DNA of 64,000 nt from Chlorobiota bacterium (lineage in GTDB: Bacteria; Bacteroidota; Ignavibacteria; OLB7). The position numbers and the translations under genes are program-made. The notes beneath the pieces were generated by a model. That model had not been told where the DNA came from. It saw only the letters and a list, made by a program, of their open reading frames with translations, and made no database searches. This document shows, in pieces, positions 17,043-25,371 of this stretch. The stretch lies in the NCBI GenBank assembly GCA_016710285.1, contig JADJXR010000001.1, forward strand, positions 4,032,501-4,096,500, given 5' to 3'. Numbering within the stretch: position 1 is the first letter of the stretch; every line of letters begins with the position of its first letter.

Positions 17043-18288
17043 GAAGATCACAACGCTGGTGACGGTTGCGGCCCCGGACGGCTGGGAAGAAGGCGCGGCG
17101 ATCCCGGTCCCACACCGTGCGGGTAAGGCGATGGGCCAGATTGGAGTGATCCGCAACGGAGCCATTGCCGTTGATGGGGAGCGGATTGTATGGGTTGGCC
17201 CAACCGAAGCCGCAAACTTCCCCGATACCGAACGGATTGATTGCACCGGCAAAACCATCCTTCCCGGGTTTGTGGATTCCCACACCCATATCGTGTTTGC
17301 GGGGAACCGCGCCAACGAGTTCGCCATGCGGCTGCGTGGGGCAACCTACCAGGAGATTGCCGAAGCCGGCGGCGGGATTCTTAGCTCGATGCGGTCGGTC
17401 CGCCACGCCACGGTGGAAAGCCTGGTGGCCGAAAGCCTTCCGCGTATCTGGAACGCCTTCCGTCACGGAACCACCACCATCGAGGCCAAAAGCGGCTACG
17501 GGCTGGACACCGAGAACGAACTGAAACTGCTGCAAGCCATTCGCCAAGCCGCGAACGAAGTTCCGGCAACGCTGATCCCAACATTTTTGGGGGCGCACGC
17601 AATCCCGCCGGAGCACAAAGCAAGCCGCGAAGAATACGTCCGAATTGTTGCCGAGGAGATGATCCCCGAAGTGGTGGGCGCAGGGCTGGCGGAGTTCTGC
17701 GACGTGTTCAGCGACACGGGATATTTCACGGTGGAGGAATCGGAGCAGATCTACCGCGCCGCAACCAAGCAGGGGATGAAGCTGAAAGTCCATGCCGACG
17801 AGCTTTCCAGTTTTGGCGGCGCGGAAATGGCGGCGCGGGTTGGCGCGGCATCGGCGGACCACTTGCTGATGATCTCGGAGGAAGGGATCGTGCAGATGCG
17901 CCAGGCCGGGGTTGTGGCCACGTTGCTGCCGGGAACAGCCTTCTATCTTGGCCTCCCTTTTGCTCCGGCGCGGAAGATGATTGCCGCCGGAATGGCCGTC
18001 GCGCTGGCCACCGACTGCAACCCGGGGTCGAACATGAGCGAGAATATGCAGATGACGCTTGCGCTTGCCTGCATGGGGATGAAGATGACGGTGGAGGAAG
18101 CGATCACCGCCGCCACGCTGAACGGCGCGGCAGCGGTCCGGCGGTCCGATCAGATCGGCTCGGTTGAGGTTGGGAAGATGGCGGATTTGGCAATCTTCAA
18201 CGTCCCGGATTACCCCGACATCGTCTATCATTACGGGGTGAACCAGGTGGGGATGGTGGTGAAAGCGGGGCAGATTCACGCCGCGTAA
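17029..18288 (+). CDS. hutI: Imidazolonepropionase
   Basis: 419 aa, amidohydrolase superfamily. It hydrolyses imidazolone-5-propionate to N-formimino-glutamate, the third step of histidine breakdown. Landmarks: metal-binding P-G-F-V-D-S-H-T-H (about residue 80), the E-A-K-S-G-Y-G-L substrate loop, K-V-H-A-D-E-L with the metal His, and A-T-D-C-N-P-G-S with the catalytic Asp. ATG 17029 is preferred over a TTG six bases upstream because of spacing from GTGGAG. No hutH, hutU or hutG is in the window, so the rest of the pathway must be elsewhere. Confidence 0.95.
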   Translation: MLLFEKITTLVTVAAPDGWEEGAAIPVPHRAGKAMGQIGVIRNGAIAVDGERIVWVGPTEAANFPDTERIDCTGKTILPGFVDSHTHIVFAGNRANEFAMRLRGATYQEIAEAGGGILSSMRSVRHATVESLVAESLPRIWNAFRHGTTTIEAKSGYGLDTENELKLLQAIRQAANEVPATLIPTFLGAHAIPPEHKASREEYVRIVAEEMIPEVVGAGLAEFCDVFSDTGYFTVEESEQIYRAATKQGMKLKVHADELSSFGGAEMAARVGAASADHLLMISEEGIVQMRQAGVVATLLPGTAFYLGLPFAPARKMIAAGMAVALATDCNPGSNMSENMQMTLALACMGMKMTVEEAITAATLNGAAAVRRSDQIGSVEVGKMADLAIFNVPDYPDIVYHYGVNQVGMVVKAGQIHAA

Positions 18289-18303
18289 ATCAAGCAAACA
18301 ACG

Positions 18304-18352
18304 AACAAGCCGGAAGCAGCGCATCTGCTTCCGGCTTGTTGACATTTTTGGG
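18304..18352 (+). terminator. Terminator between hutI and the DUF3098 gene
   Basis: A perfect 16-bp stem (18304-18319 with 18325-18340) around a 5-nt loop is followed by GACATTTTTG. Located 15 nt after hutI, it lies in a convergent gap and may act on both strands, though the minus-strand side lacks a T run. Confidence 0.85.
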
Positions 18353-18360
18353 ATTTCCGT

Positions 18361-18711
18361 TTATGCTGCCTGCTCTTGCGGCGTGGCTTCTTCCTGCTTC
18401 TTTCCACGGTAGAGGATTGCAAACGGGATGATGATGCCGTAGCCGATCGTCAGCAAAATCGGGGCAATCGTCACGGCGTTGGCGTTATTCCAGATGCCAT
18501 CGTTCATTGCCGGGTCGCCATCGGTAATGGCGGTTCCCATCAGAAGGTATCCCACCACAATCACCGCAACCCCAGCAAGCAGAAGGATCAGGTTTGTTCG
18601 GCCAAAGGAGAATCCCCAAACCATGCTGGGGCCTTTGGGTTCTGCGGTTCGGACCCCGGGGCGCACGCGCTGTGTTGCTGTTCTACGGACTGGTGCTTCT
18701 TGCTTTGCCAT
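18361..18711 (-). CDS. DUF3098 membrane protein
   Basis: 116 aa. A basic, Thr/Arg-rich N-terminus precedes F-S-F-G-R-T-N-L-I-L-L, the family's entry to helix 1 (ending G-Y-L-L-M). A polar loop and a second helix beginning A-P-I-L-L-T-I-G-Y follow. This F-G-x-x-N-x-I-L-L ... G-x-x-L-M ... A-P-I-L layout is that of DUF3098, small two-helix proteins common in Bacteroidota and of unknown function. The frame extends upstream, but ATG 18711 fits family length and the promoter. Confidence 0.85.
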   Translation of the reverse strand: MAKQEAPVRRTATQRVRPGVRTAEPKGPSMVWGFSFGRTNLILLLAGVAVIVVGYLLMGTAITDGDPAMNDGIWNNANAVTIAPILLTIGYGIIIPFAILYRGKKQEEATPQEQAA

Positions 18712-18772
18712 AATTCTTGTTCTGACTTCCAGAGTGAGAGAGCGATGCCTGTTGTTGTTCTTTGATTGGGCG

Positions 18773-18780
18773 CAAACATA
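18773..18780 (-). promoter_or_regulatory. -7 box for the DUF3098 gene
   Basis: Minus strand TATGTTTGC (18780-18772), a perfect TAnnTTTGC box 61 nt upstream of the ATG. The -33 position falls in the T run of the neighbouring terminator, and no clean TTTG is seen at the usual spacing. Confidence 0.45.
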
Positions 18781-18793
18781 CAGCCCTACCCAC

Positions 18794-18827
18794 AAAAAAA
18801 AAAGCCGGTCATGGAGACAGACCGACT
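18794..18827 (-). terminator. Terminator for the FecCD/obg operon
   Basis: On the minus strand an 8-bp stem (AGTCGGTC with GACCGGCT, one G-T pair) is followed by ten T residues (18803-18794). It lies about 135 nt beyond the FecCD permease stop. Confidence 0.7.
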
Positions 18828-18961
18828 AAGAGCGTCTTGGCACACCCACCAGGGGATGGCGAATGTTCAGCTCTTGGGCTGCAACATACAACATCCGGCG
18901 GGGGGAGCGCAAGAAGTTTCTAGAAATCGCTGCAAAATCCCTTCCTCCTCTCATCGCATAC

Positions 18962-19993
18962 TCACCCCAGCCGGCGGTGTGCGTTGCGAAGCATGGTGAT
19001 AAAAATCGGCGCGCCAACCAGCGCGGTGACGGCACCAACCGGAAGTTCGGAGCCAACGTTGCCGGCAAAGCCCATCAGCGAGCGGGCCGCCGTGTCGCAC
19101 AGAAGCAGGAAGATTCCCCCCCCCACCACCGAGGCCGGAAGCAGCATCCGGTGGTCGGGGCCAACGATGCGCCGCATGATGTGGGGGGCAACCAATCCCA
19201 CAAACCCAATTGCTCCGCAGAAGGAGACCGTTAGCCCCACCGTGAGCGAACCGAGCAGATAGAGGACTGTGCGGGCGCGGTCCACCGGAACGCCCAATGC
19301 TGCGGCCTCATCATCCCCCAGCGAGATGGCATTCAGGATGTTCCCGCCAACAAGCGATGCCCCCAGCACCAGCACCCACAGCAATCCCGACCCGTAGCCG
19401 ATCTGGGCCGACGCGCTGGCAAGGTTTCCCATCATCCACTGGATTGCGGTTCGCATCGAATCGCCCAGGAAGCCAAGCAGCAGGAAGATCAGCGCCGCGC
19501 CGATTGCCGCAACCATCACCCCGCCAAGCAGCAGCCCCTCCGAACGGTCCCCATACCCCCCTCCCTTGCTGATCCACAAAACCGCCACCACCACCAACGC
19601 GCCCCCCGCGAACGAGAGGAGCGGGACGGTGATCATGCTGGAGCCAATGGCGTAGCCAAGCATCGCGCCAACAGCGCATCCGTTCGAGACTCCAAGCATG
19701 TACGGCTCGGCCAGGGGGTTCCGCAGCATTGCTTGGAACAGCACGCCGGTGGCCGACAACGCCCCGCCAACGGCAACCGCCAAAACGATTCTTGGAAGCC
19801 GAAGTGAAAAAATGATGGTGGTGCTTTCCTCCCCCAACACGCTGCCGATTGCGAACGTCCCCGGGCCAATGCAAAGGGCGACCCCGGCAAGCAGAATCAG
19901 GATTCCCCCCATTGCGGCCAGCAGCCGTGCCACACGCCACCGCGTGGTGCGCCGATACCGAAGGCGCGTTACTGGTCCTGGTGCTGGCGCCAC
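18962..19993 (-). CDS. FecCD-family ABC transporter permease (siderophore/cobalamin/heme type)
   Basis: 343 aa with about ten membrane helices. Family landmarks: S-L-R-L-P-R-I-V-L-A (start of the core), Q-A-M-L-R-N-P-L-A-E-P-Y-M-L-G, the cytoplasmic A-A-A-L-G-V-P ATPase-coupling loop, and G-F-V-G-L-V-A-P-H-I-M-R. These permeases import Fe-siderophores, heme or vitamin B12 with a binding protein and an ATPase. Neither partner is adjacent, which is unusual. The gene begins inside obg (25-nt overlap), suggesting translation coupled to an essential GTPase. Confidence 0.92.
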   Translation of the reverse strand: MAPAPGPVTRLRYRRTTRWRVARLLAAMGGILILLAGVALCIGPGTFAIGSVLGEESTTIIFSLRLPRIVLAVAVGGALSATGVLFQAMLRNPLAEPYMLGVSNGCAVGAMLGYAIGSSMITVPLLSFAGGALVVVAVLWISKGGGYGDRSEGLLLGGVMVAAIGAALIFLLLGFLGDSMRTAIQWMMGNLASASAQIGYGSGLLWVLVLGASLVGGNILNAISLGDDEAAALGVPVDRARTVLYLLGSLTVGLTVSFCGAIGFVGLVAPHIMRRIVGPDHRMLLPASVVGGGIFLLLCDTAARSLMGFAGNVGSELPVGAVTALVGAPIFITMLRNAHRRLG

Positions 19994-20970
19994 TGCATCA
20001 ACTCCGTGTGCATGGCACGGATCAGTTCTGGGACCCCGATTCCGGCAACTGCCGAAATCAGCCGCGGGCGCATTCCGCCGATGCTGAGTTTTGCAAGCTC
20101 ATCAATGCGCTCCAGCGGCATGGCGTCAATTTTGGTGATGCAGATGATCCGCCGTTTCTCCAGCATCTCAGGGTTGAACTTGGCAAGCTCCTGCTGCAAG
20201 GTCCGGTAGTCTTCGGCGGGGTCGGGGCTTAGCCCATCCAGCAAGAAGCAAAGCACCCCGGAACGCTCAACATGGCGAAGGAATTGGTGCCCCAATCCCT
20301 TCCCCTCGCTGGCCCCCTCGATCAATCCTGGGATGTCGGCAACGGCGAACGACGCGCCAACATCCACCCGAACAATGCCGATGTTCGGGATCAGCGTGGT
20401 GAACGGGTAGTCGGCAATTTTTGGGCGGGCCGCGCTGATGGTGGAGATCAACGTGGATTTGCCGGCGTTCGGGAAGCCAACCAAGCCAACATCGGCCAGC
20501 AACTTCAGCTCAAGGCGGATGTTCCGCTCCTCCCCGGCGCGCCCTTTCTCGGCAAAGCGCGGGGTCTGGTTGGTGCTGGTGGCGTAGTTGTGATTTCCCT
20601 TCCCCCCCCGCCCGTGGCGGGCCACCACCAATCGTTCGCCGTCGGTTTTCATGTCGGCGATCTGCTCATCGGTGTCGGCATCGTACACCAGCGTTCCAAC
20701 GGGGATGCGAAGCTCGATTGGCTTGCCACGCTTTCCGGTTTTCAGCGCGCCGCCGCCATGCTGGCCACGCTCGGCGGCGTACTCATGGCGGTAGCGGAAG
20801 TCCATCAGCGTGGAAAGTTGGGCGGTGGCAATCAGAAGGACGTCGCCGCCATCGCCACCATCGCCACCATCGGGTCCCCCTTTCGGAACAAATTTTTCGC
20901 GGCGGAAGCTGACGGCTCCATTCCCCCCGGCACCGGCGCGAACAAGAATTTCTGCGGAATCTATAAACAC
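19969..20970 (-). CDS. obgE: GTPase ObgE/CgtA
   Basis: 333 aa. The N-terminal Obg fold is glycine-rich (G-G-P-D-G-G-D-G-G-D-G-G about residue 31). The G domain has G1 G-F-P-N-A-G-K-S-T, G3 D-I-P-G-L-I-E-G-A, G4 T-K-I-D and a G5-like S-A-V-A. ObgE binds the 50S subunit and links GTP/ppGpp levels to ribosome assembly and growth. The start is a GTG (20970). It follows the 650-aa acidic protein by 17 nt and overlaps the FecCD gene. No C-terminal OCT extension. Confidence 0.96.
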   Translation of the reverse strand: MFIDSAEILVRAGAGGNGAVSFRREKFVPKGGPDGGDGGDGGDVLLIATAQLSTLMDFRYRHEYAAERGQHGGGALKTGKRGKPIELRIPVGTLVYDADTDEQIADMKTDGERLVVARHGRGGKGNHNYATSTNQTPRFAEKGRAGEERNIRLELKLLADVGLVGFPNAGKSTLISTISAARPKIADYPFTTLIPNIGIVRVDVGASFAVADIPGLIEGASEGKGLGHQFLRHVERSGVLCFLLDGLSPDPAEDYRTLQQELAKFNPEMLEKRRIICITKIDAMPLERIDELAKLSIGGMRPRLISAVAGIGVPELIRAMHTELMQWRQHQDQ

Positions 20971-20987
20971 GGTTGCGTTGTTGTTGC

Positions 20988-22940
20988 TTAGGAGCGATTG
21001 TTGGTGGAAAGATACCGTCCATAGACGCTATCGGTGAAGCGAATGGCCGTGCGCGAGTACGGGTCAACGCTGTTGCGAACAAACAGTTCGTCAAGAATCT
21101 GGCTGGCAATCTTCCAGTTCTGCGCGCTGTTGAGTTTGTCCAGCACCGATTCGTACTCACTCCGGTTCCGCTGGAACACTTTCTTGATAACCTTCCGCTC
21201 CAGCATCGCATCAATGAAGGTCCGGACGTCGCTCATCCCCGGTGCCGCCGCCGGTTGAACTGGCTGCGGGGGTGCAACGGAAGATGCCGGAGCTGGCTCG
21301 GCAGCCAAGCTCACCGTTGGCTCGGGAGCAGCAGCCGTTGCCTGCGCCGCAACTGGTGCCGCCGCCTGCGAAGTTGCCGCCTGCGAAGCCGATGCAGAAA
21401 TATGCTGGTGGATTTCCATCAGCCACTCATCGTCGTCGTCATCGTCCTCGTCGTCCGGAGCGGCGGGCTGGGTTTGGTTGGCCAGTTCGCCATCTGCTCC
21501 ATCATCTTCTGCCCCATCATCTTCTGCCGCATCAATGTCTATTTCGCCGATTTCCACTTCGTCAATTTCATCAATCTCCACATCATCAATCACTTCGTCC
21601 ACTTCCTCCTCTTCTTCGATTGCAGCGATATTGGCGGCGGTGTCCTCCGCTGGCGATTCGGGCGATTCCCAGGGCCAGGGATCGTCATCCTCATCTTCTT
21701 GGATAACTGAGCCTTCCGCTGAAGCTGCGGGCTTGCGTATCTCTTCAGCTGGAGCCTCTGCGGCTGGCAGGTTTCCGGTTGATGCTGCCATGCTTGTTTC
21801 TTGGAACGCGCCCAAGTGGTGGCGCAGATCGGCAAGGTTCAGATCGGTGGGCAATCCCCCCTCAAAATCGGCCTCCTCCAACTCCTCCTCCCCTTCTATT
21901 TCTTCTTGGCCAAGCATCTCCTCTTGCGCCTCTTCAATCGCCACTGCGGGTTGGATTGATTGCGGCGGAACGCTGGCCGGAGGCTCCGAAGGAAGCTCGG
22001 GGGCGGCGGAAGGAGTCCCCAAATCGGCTGGGGTTGCTGGCGAAGGGGCTTGGGCCGGCGCGGCAGCCAAATCCGCAGCGGCCTGATCGCCGGTAAGGTG
22101 CTGGCGGACCACCGCGTCCAGCTCATCGTTCTGATAGACGGTGGAGAAATCGGCCTCCGGCTCCCCTTCGCTGGCGGTCAGCAGTTCGTCCAGAACGGCA
22201 ACGAATTCATCGCGCAGGATGTGGGTGCGGCCTCGGCTTCGGTAGGCCTCCAAATGGTCCACCAGTTTCTTGATATTCTTGTCGTCGAAGAAGATCACCA
22301 GCGCGTCAATCGGGACCCCAAGATCGGGGTCGGTGCTGATAAACTCGAAGAACGGCGACATCAGCTCCAGCAGGTCCTCCACCGTGCAGCTAAGCAATAT
22401 CTGGTCGTCAATTCGGCGAATCACCCGCTCGAATTCGGTGGAGCTAATGGCATCGAACGTTGTCCGCTCGCTCTGTTTCCGTTCCACCCATTCGGCAAAG
22501 ACGGTGCTGAAATACTCATAATCGCCAAAGGCCCCAAAGCGGAGCATCACCTCGCGCAGGGGCTTCACTGGTTCGCCCCGGAAGATGTACCATTTCAGGG
22601 TGGTTTGCGGGCGGCAGATGTAGTTGTAGGTCAGCTTCACCGCGCTGTCCAGCACCACCAGGAAGTCATCGCGCTCGAACCGCGCATGGCGGAACTGCAC
22701 TTGCTCAAGGTAGCTTAGCAGCGAGGTCAGCTCTGGATGGCTGTAATCAAAGCGTTTATTGGTGGCGCGGGAAAGGGCTTCGTTATGAAGCCACCATTGC
22801 ACCTCGGTGGTAAAAAATGGCTTGAAACGCCAGGGGATACGTTCGTCCTCGACGATGGATAGCAGCGGAACGAAGGTCTGCTCGCGGAGGACCTCCGCAG
22901 CAAGGGTTTGGATTGTCTGATTGATTTCGCGCTCGAACAT
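20988..22940 (-). CDS. Large protein with acidic disordered linker, unknown function
   Basis: 650 aa, no family recognised. Three parts: a globular, mostly helical N-terminal region (about 1-290) rich in aromatic and charged residues; a long linker (about 290-560) dominated by Glu, Asp, Ala and Pro with runs of D and E and no hydrophobic core; and a compact C-terminal helical region (about 565-650) starting M-S-D-V-R-T-F-I-D-A-M-L. There is no signal peptide or membrane segment, so it is probably cytoplasmic. First gene of the obgE-FecCD transcription unit. The acidic linker could bind basic partners such as ribosomal proteins, which is speculation prompted by the obgE linkage. Confidence 0.8.
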   Translation of the reverse strand: MFEREINQTIQTLAAEVLREQTFVPLLSIVEDERIPWRFKPFFTTEVQWWLHNEALSRATNKRFDYSHPELTSLLSYLEQVQFRHARFERDDFLVVLDSAVKLTYNYICRPQTTLKWYIFRGEPVKPLREVMLRFGAFGDYEYFSTVFAEWVERKQSERTTFDAISSTEFERVIRRIDDQILLSCTVEDLLELMSPFFEFISTDPDLGVPIDALVIFFDDKNIKKLVDHLEAYRSRGRTHILRDEFVAVLDELLTASEGEPEADFSTVYQNDELDAVVRQHLTGDQAAADLAAAPAQAPSPATPADLGTPSAAPELPSEPPASVPPQSIQPAVAIEEAQEEMLGQEEIEGEEELEEADFEGGLPTDLNLADLRHHLGAFQETSMAASTGNLPAAEAPAEEIRKPAASAEGSVIQEDEDDDPWPWESPESPAEDTAANIAAIEEEEEVDEVIDDVEIDEIDEVEIGEIDIDAAEDDGAEDDGADGELANQTQPAAPDDEDDDDDDEWLMEIHQHISASASQAATSQAAAPVAAQATAAAPEPTVSLAAEPAPASSVAPPQPVQPAAAPGMSDVRTFIDAMLERKVIKKVFQRNRSEYESVLDKLNSAQNWKIASQILDELFVRNSVDPYSRTAIRFTDSVYGRYLSTNNRS

Positions 22941-23077
22941 GGCGGCACGAAAGTACGAATTTGGGGTGGGTGATCCATAGCGAAGAATCTATTCGCGGAG
23001 AATTTTCGTTGCCACACAGCGATCCAGCAGTGTTCCCCTTGGCCACTTCTTTGATCTTGAACCAACCACCATGGATG

Positions 23078-23110
23078 TTTGGAACATACCCTGAAGTTGT
23101 GGTACTATTG
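23078..23110 (+). promoter_or_regulatory. Candidate livK promoter
   Basis: TTTG at 23078-23081 and TACTATTG (23103-23110, followed by C) are spaced by 21 bases; one mismatch from TAnnTTTG. The predicted leader is about 70 nt. Confidence 0.45.
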
Positions 23111-23185
23111 CCGCGCCTTTGGCGGGAATCCAGTTCTTGGCCTCCCCAGTTTAACAACATCTGAACCTTACCAACAGCTGCTCTT

Positions 23186-24352
23186 ATGAACCTTCGCCTG
23201 CTTACAACGGCAGCGGCAATCGCTTTGTTTACGCTTGCCGGATGCACCAAAACCGGTGGCGACAAACCGGAAGAATCCGCAACCATCAAGATTGGCCAAA
23301 TCGCTTCGATGACCGGCAAGGAGGCAACATTCGGCCAGCAAGTTGATGACGGCATCAAGCTGGCGATTGAGGAGATCAACAACGCCGGCGGGCTGCTTGG
23401 GAAGAAGCTGGAACTGATTACCGAGGACACCCAATCGCAAACGCCCCCCACCAAGACCGCCATGGAAAAACTTGTCAGCAAGGATCAAGTGGTTGCGGTG
23501 ATTGGCGAGGTTGCCAGCAGCCGATCCATGGCCGCCGCCCCAATTGCCGAACGCGCCAAAGTCACGCTGATCTCCCCAGCAAGCACCAACACCAACGTCA
23601 CCCTGGATAAGGATGGAAAGACCCTGAACTACGTCTATCGGATTTGCTTCATTGATCCGTTCCAGGGGACGGTAATGGCCAAGTTCGCCAGCGAAAACCT
23701 GAAGGCAAAGAACATCGCCATCCTAAAAGACAACGCCAACGATTACTCCGTTGGCCTTGCCAAAAACTTCACCGAGACCTTCACCAAAAACGGCGGGACA
23801 ATCGTTGAAGAACAAGCCTACGAAGGGGGCCAAACCGACTTCAAGGCGCAGCTGACGGCGATTAAAGCAAAGAATCCAGAAGCAATTTTTGTTCCGGGAT
23901 ACTACACCGAAGTAAGCCTGATTGCCCAGCAAGCCCGCGAGCTTGGGATCAAGGCCCCACTGCTTGGCGGCGACGGCTGGGACAGCCCCGTGCTGACGCA
24001 AGGCGCGGCAAAAGAAGCGTTGGAAGGCTCGTTCTTCAGCAACCACTACTCCGAGCAAGACACCAGCGCGGTGGTGTTGGAGTTCATCAAGCGGTTCAAG
24101 GCAAAGTATAACGAGGTTCCCGGCGCGATGTCGGCACTGGGGTACGATGCCATGAACATCATCGCCAAGATCATTAAGGATTCCGGGAAGGCCGATGCCG
24201 AAACCATTGCCAAAGGGTTGGCCACCTTGAAGGACTACCCAGGCGTTACCGGAAAAATCACCATTGACCCGCAACACAACGCCAACAAACCAGCAGTGGT
24301 GTTGCAGATTAAAGATGGGAAGTACAGCTACTACTCAACCATCAATCCCTAA
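23186..24352 (+). CDS. livK: Branched-chain amino acid ABC transporter, substrate-binding lipoprotein
   Basis: 388 aa. The signal peptide ends in lipobox L-A-G-C, so this is a lipid-anchored type I periplasmic binding protein. Landmarks: I-K-I-G-Q-I-A-S-M-T-G at the first strand, G-A-x-L-A-I-E-E-I-N-N-A-G-G-type helix (G-I-K-L-A-I-E-E-I-N-N-A-G-G), V-I-G-E-V-A-S-S and I-S-P-A-S-T-N. These bind Leu/Ile/Val or related amino acids and amides; true specificity is not visible. It heads the full liv set and has its own promoter and a downstream hairpin that would make it more abundant than the permeases. Confidence 0.93.
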   Translation: MNLRLLTTAAAIALFTLAGCTKTGGDKPEESATIKIGQIASMTGKEATFGQQVDDGIKLAIEEINNAGGLLGKKLELITEDTQSQTPPTKTAMEKLVSKDQVVAVIGEVASSRSMAAAPIAERAKVTLISPASTNTNVTLDKDGKTLNYVYRICFIDPFQGTVMAKFASENLKAKNIAILKDNANDYSVGLAKNFTETFTKNGGTIVEEQAYEGGQTDFKAQLTAIKAKNPEAIFVPGYYTEVSLIAQQARELGIKAPLLGGDGWDSPVLTQGAAKEALEGSFFSNHYSEQDTSAVVLEFIKRFKAKYNEVPGAMSALGYDAMNIIAKIIKDSGKADAETIAKGLATLKDYPGVTGKITIDPQHNANKPAVVLQIKDGKYSYYSTINP

Positions 24353-24365
24353 ACAATTTTGATAA

Positions 24366-24430
24366 GAAGCGGGTCGCACCAGAAGCAAAGCTCACACCAG
24401 CACGCTCACGGCACGGCCCGCTTTTTTTTC
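24366..24430 (+). terminator. Attenuating terminator between livK and livH
   Basis: AAGCGGG (24367-24373) pairs with CCCGCTT (24417-24423) and is followed by eight T residues. The loop is long (43 nt), so strength is uncertain. Partial termination after the binding-protein gene is common in liv operons. Confidence 0.5.
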
Positions 24431-24462
24431 CTTCCTGCCTCTCCCTTCACAACGCTTTTTCA

Positions 24463-25371
24463 ATGGAAGAATTTCTACAACAGGTCATCAATGGTCTGTC
24501 GTTGGGCGCAATTTATGCGTTGATCGCCCTGGGCTACACCATGATCTACGGGGTGCTCCGTTTCATCAACTTCGCCCATGGCGATGTCTTCATGGTGGGG
24601 GCCTACATCGGCTTCTTTGTCTATCCCTTCCTTTCGGAAGCACTTGGCACCGGATACCTGACGGCGATTGCCGTGCTGGTGGCCGCAATGCTGGGCTGCG
24701 GCCTGCTTGGGGTGGTGATTGAGTTCCTTGCCTATCGCCCCTTGCGGAACCGCCCCAAACTGACGGTGCTTATCACCGCCATCGGTGTCTCCCTTTTTCT
24801 GGAATACACCGGCCAGATTGATTTCGTCTTCGGTGCCGATTACAAAACCTACCCGACCTTGGTGGAGCGTTCCGCGGTCTTCTCCGGCAGCGGATTATCG
24901 TTGGGAAGCGACCAAGTGATTGTCTTCGTTGTGGCAATCGGGCTGATGCTGCTGCTGCGGGTGATTGTGATGAACACAAAAATCGGAACCGCAATGCGCG
25001 CCGTCTCCATGAACCTGGGCGCGGCCTCGCTGATGGGAATCAACACCAACCGTGTGATCTCCTTCACCTTCTTTCTTGGTTCGGCATTGGCCGGCGCGGG
25101 GGCAACGCTCTATGCCATGAGCTACCCCAAAATCAACCCGCTGATGGGGGTGCTTCCGGGGCTGAAAGCCTTTGTTGCGGCGGTGCTTGGGGGGATTGGA
25201 AACGTCCCTGGCGCGGTGTTCGGGTCCTTCTTTATCGGCACTGCCGAGACGATGACCGCAGGCTACATCAGCCCCACCTTCCGCGATGCCATCGTCTTCG
25301 GCATCCTGATCCTGATCCTGATCTTCAAACCATCCGGCCTGTTGGGGAAAGGAGGCGTTGAGAAAGTATGA
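24463..25371 (+). CDS. livH: Branched-chain amino acid ABC transporter permease LivH
   Basis: 302 aa with about eight membrane helices. Family landmarks are L-Q-Q-V-I-N-G-L-S-L-G-A-I-Y-A-L-I-A-L-G-Y-type start, M-I-Y-G-V-L-R-F-I-N-F-A-H-G-D, and the EAA-like loop G-A-A-S-L-M-G-I-N. It forms the membrane channel with LivM and is powered by LivG/LivF. The start ATG is 110 nt after livK. Its stop overlaps livM as ATGA. Confidence 0.95.
   Translation: MEEFLQQVINGLSLGAIYALIALGYTMIYGVLRFINFAHGDVFMVGAYIGFFVYPFLSEALGTGYLTAIAVLVAAMLGCGLLGVVIEFLAYRPLRNRPKLTVLITAIGVSLFLEYTGQIDFVFGADYKTYPTLVERSAVFSGSGLSLGSDQVIVFVVAIGLMLLLRVIVMNTKIGTAMRAVSMNLGAASLMGINTNRVISFTFFLGSALAGAGATLYAMSYPKINPLMGVLPGLKAFVAAVLGGIGNVPGAVFGSFFIGTAETMTAGYISPTFRDAIVFGILILILIFKPSGLLGKGGVEKV

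Noticed and set aside
16939..18345. 468-codon minus-strand frame antisense to hutI
   Set aside because: Shadow; the composition is typical of reversed coding sequence.
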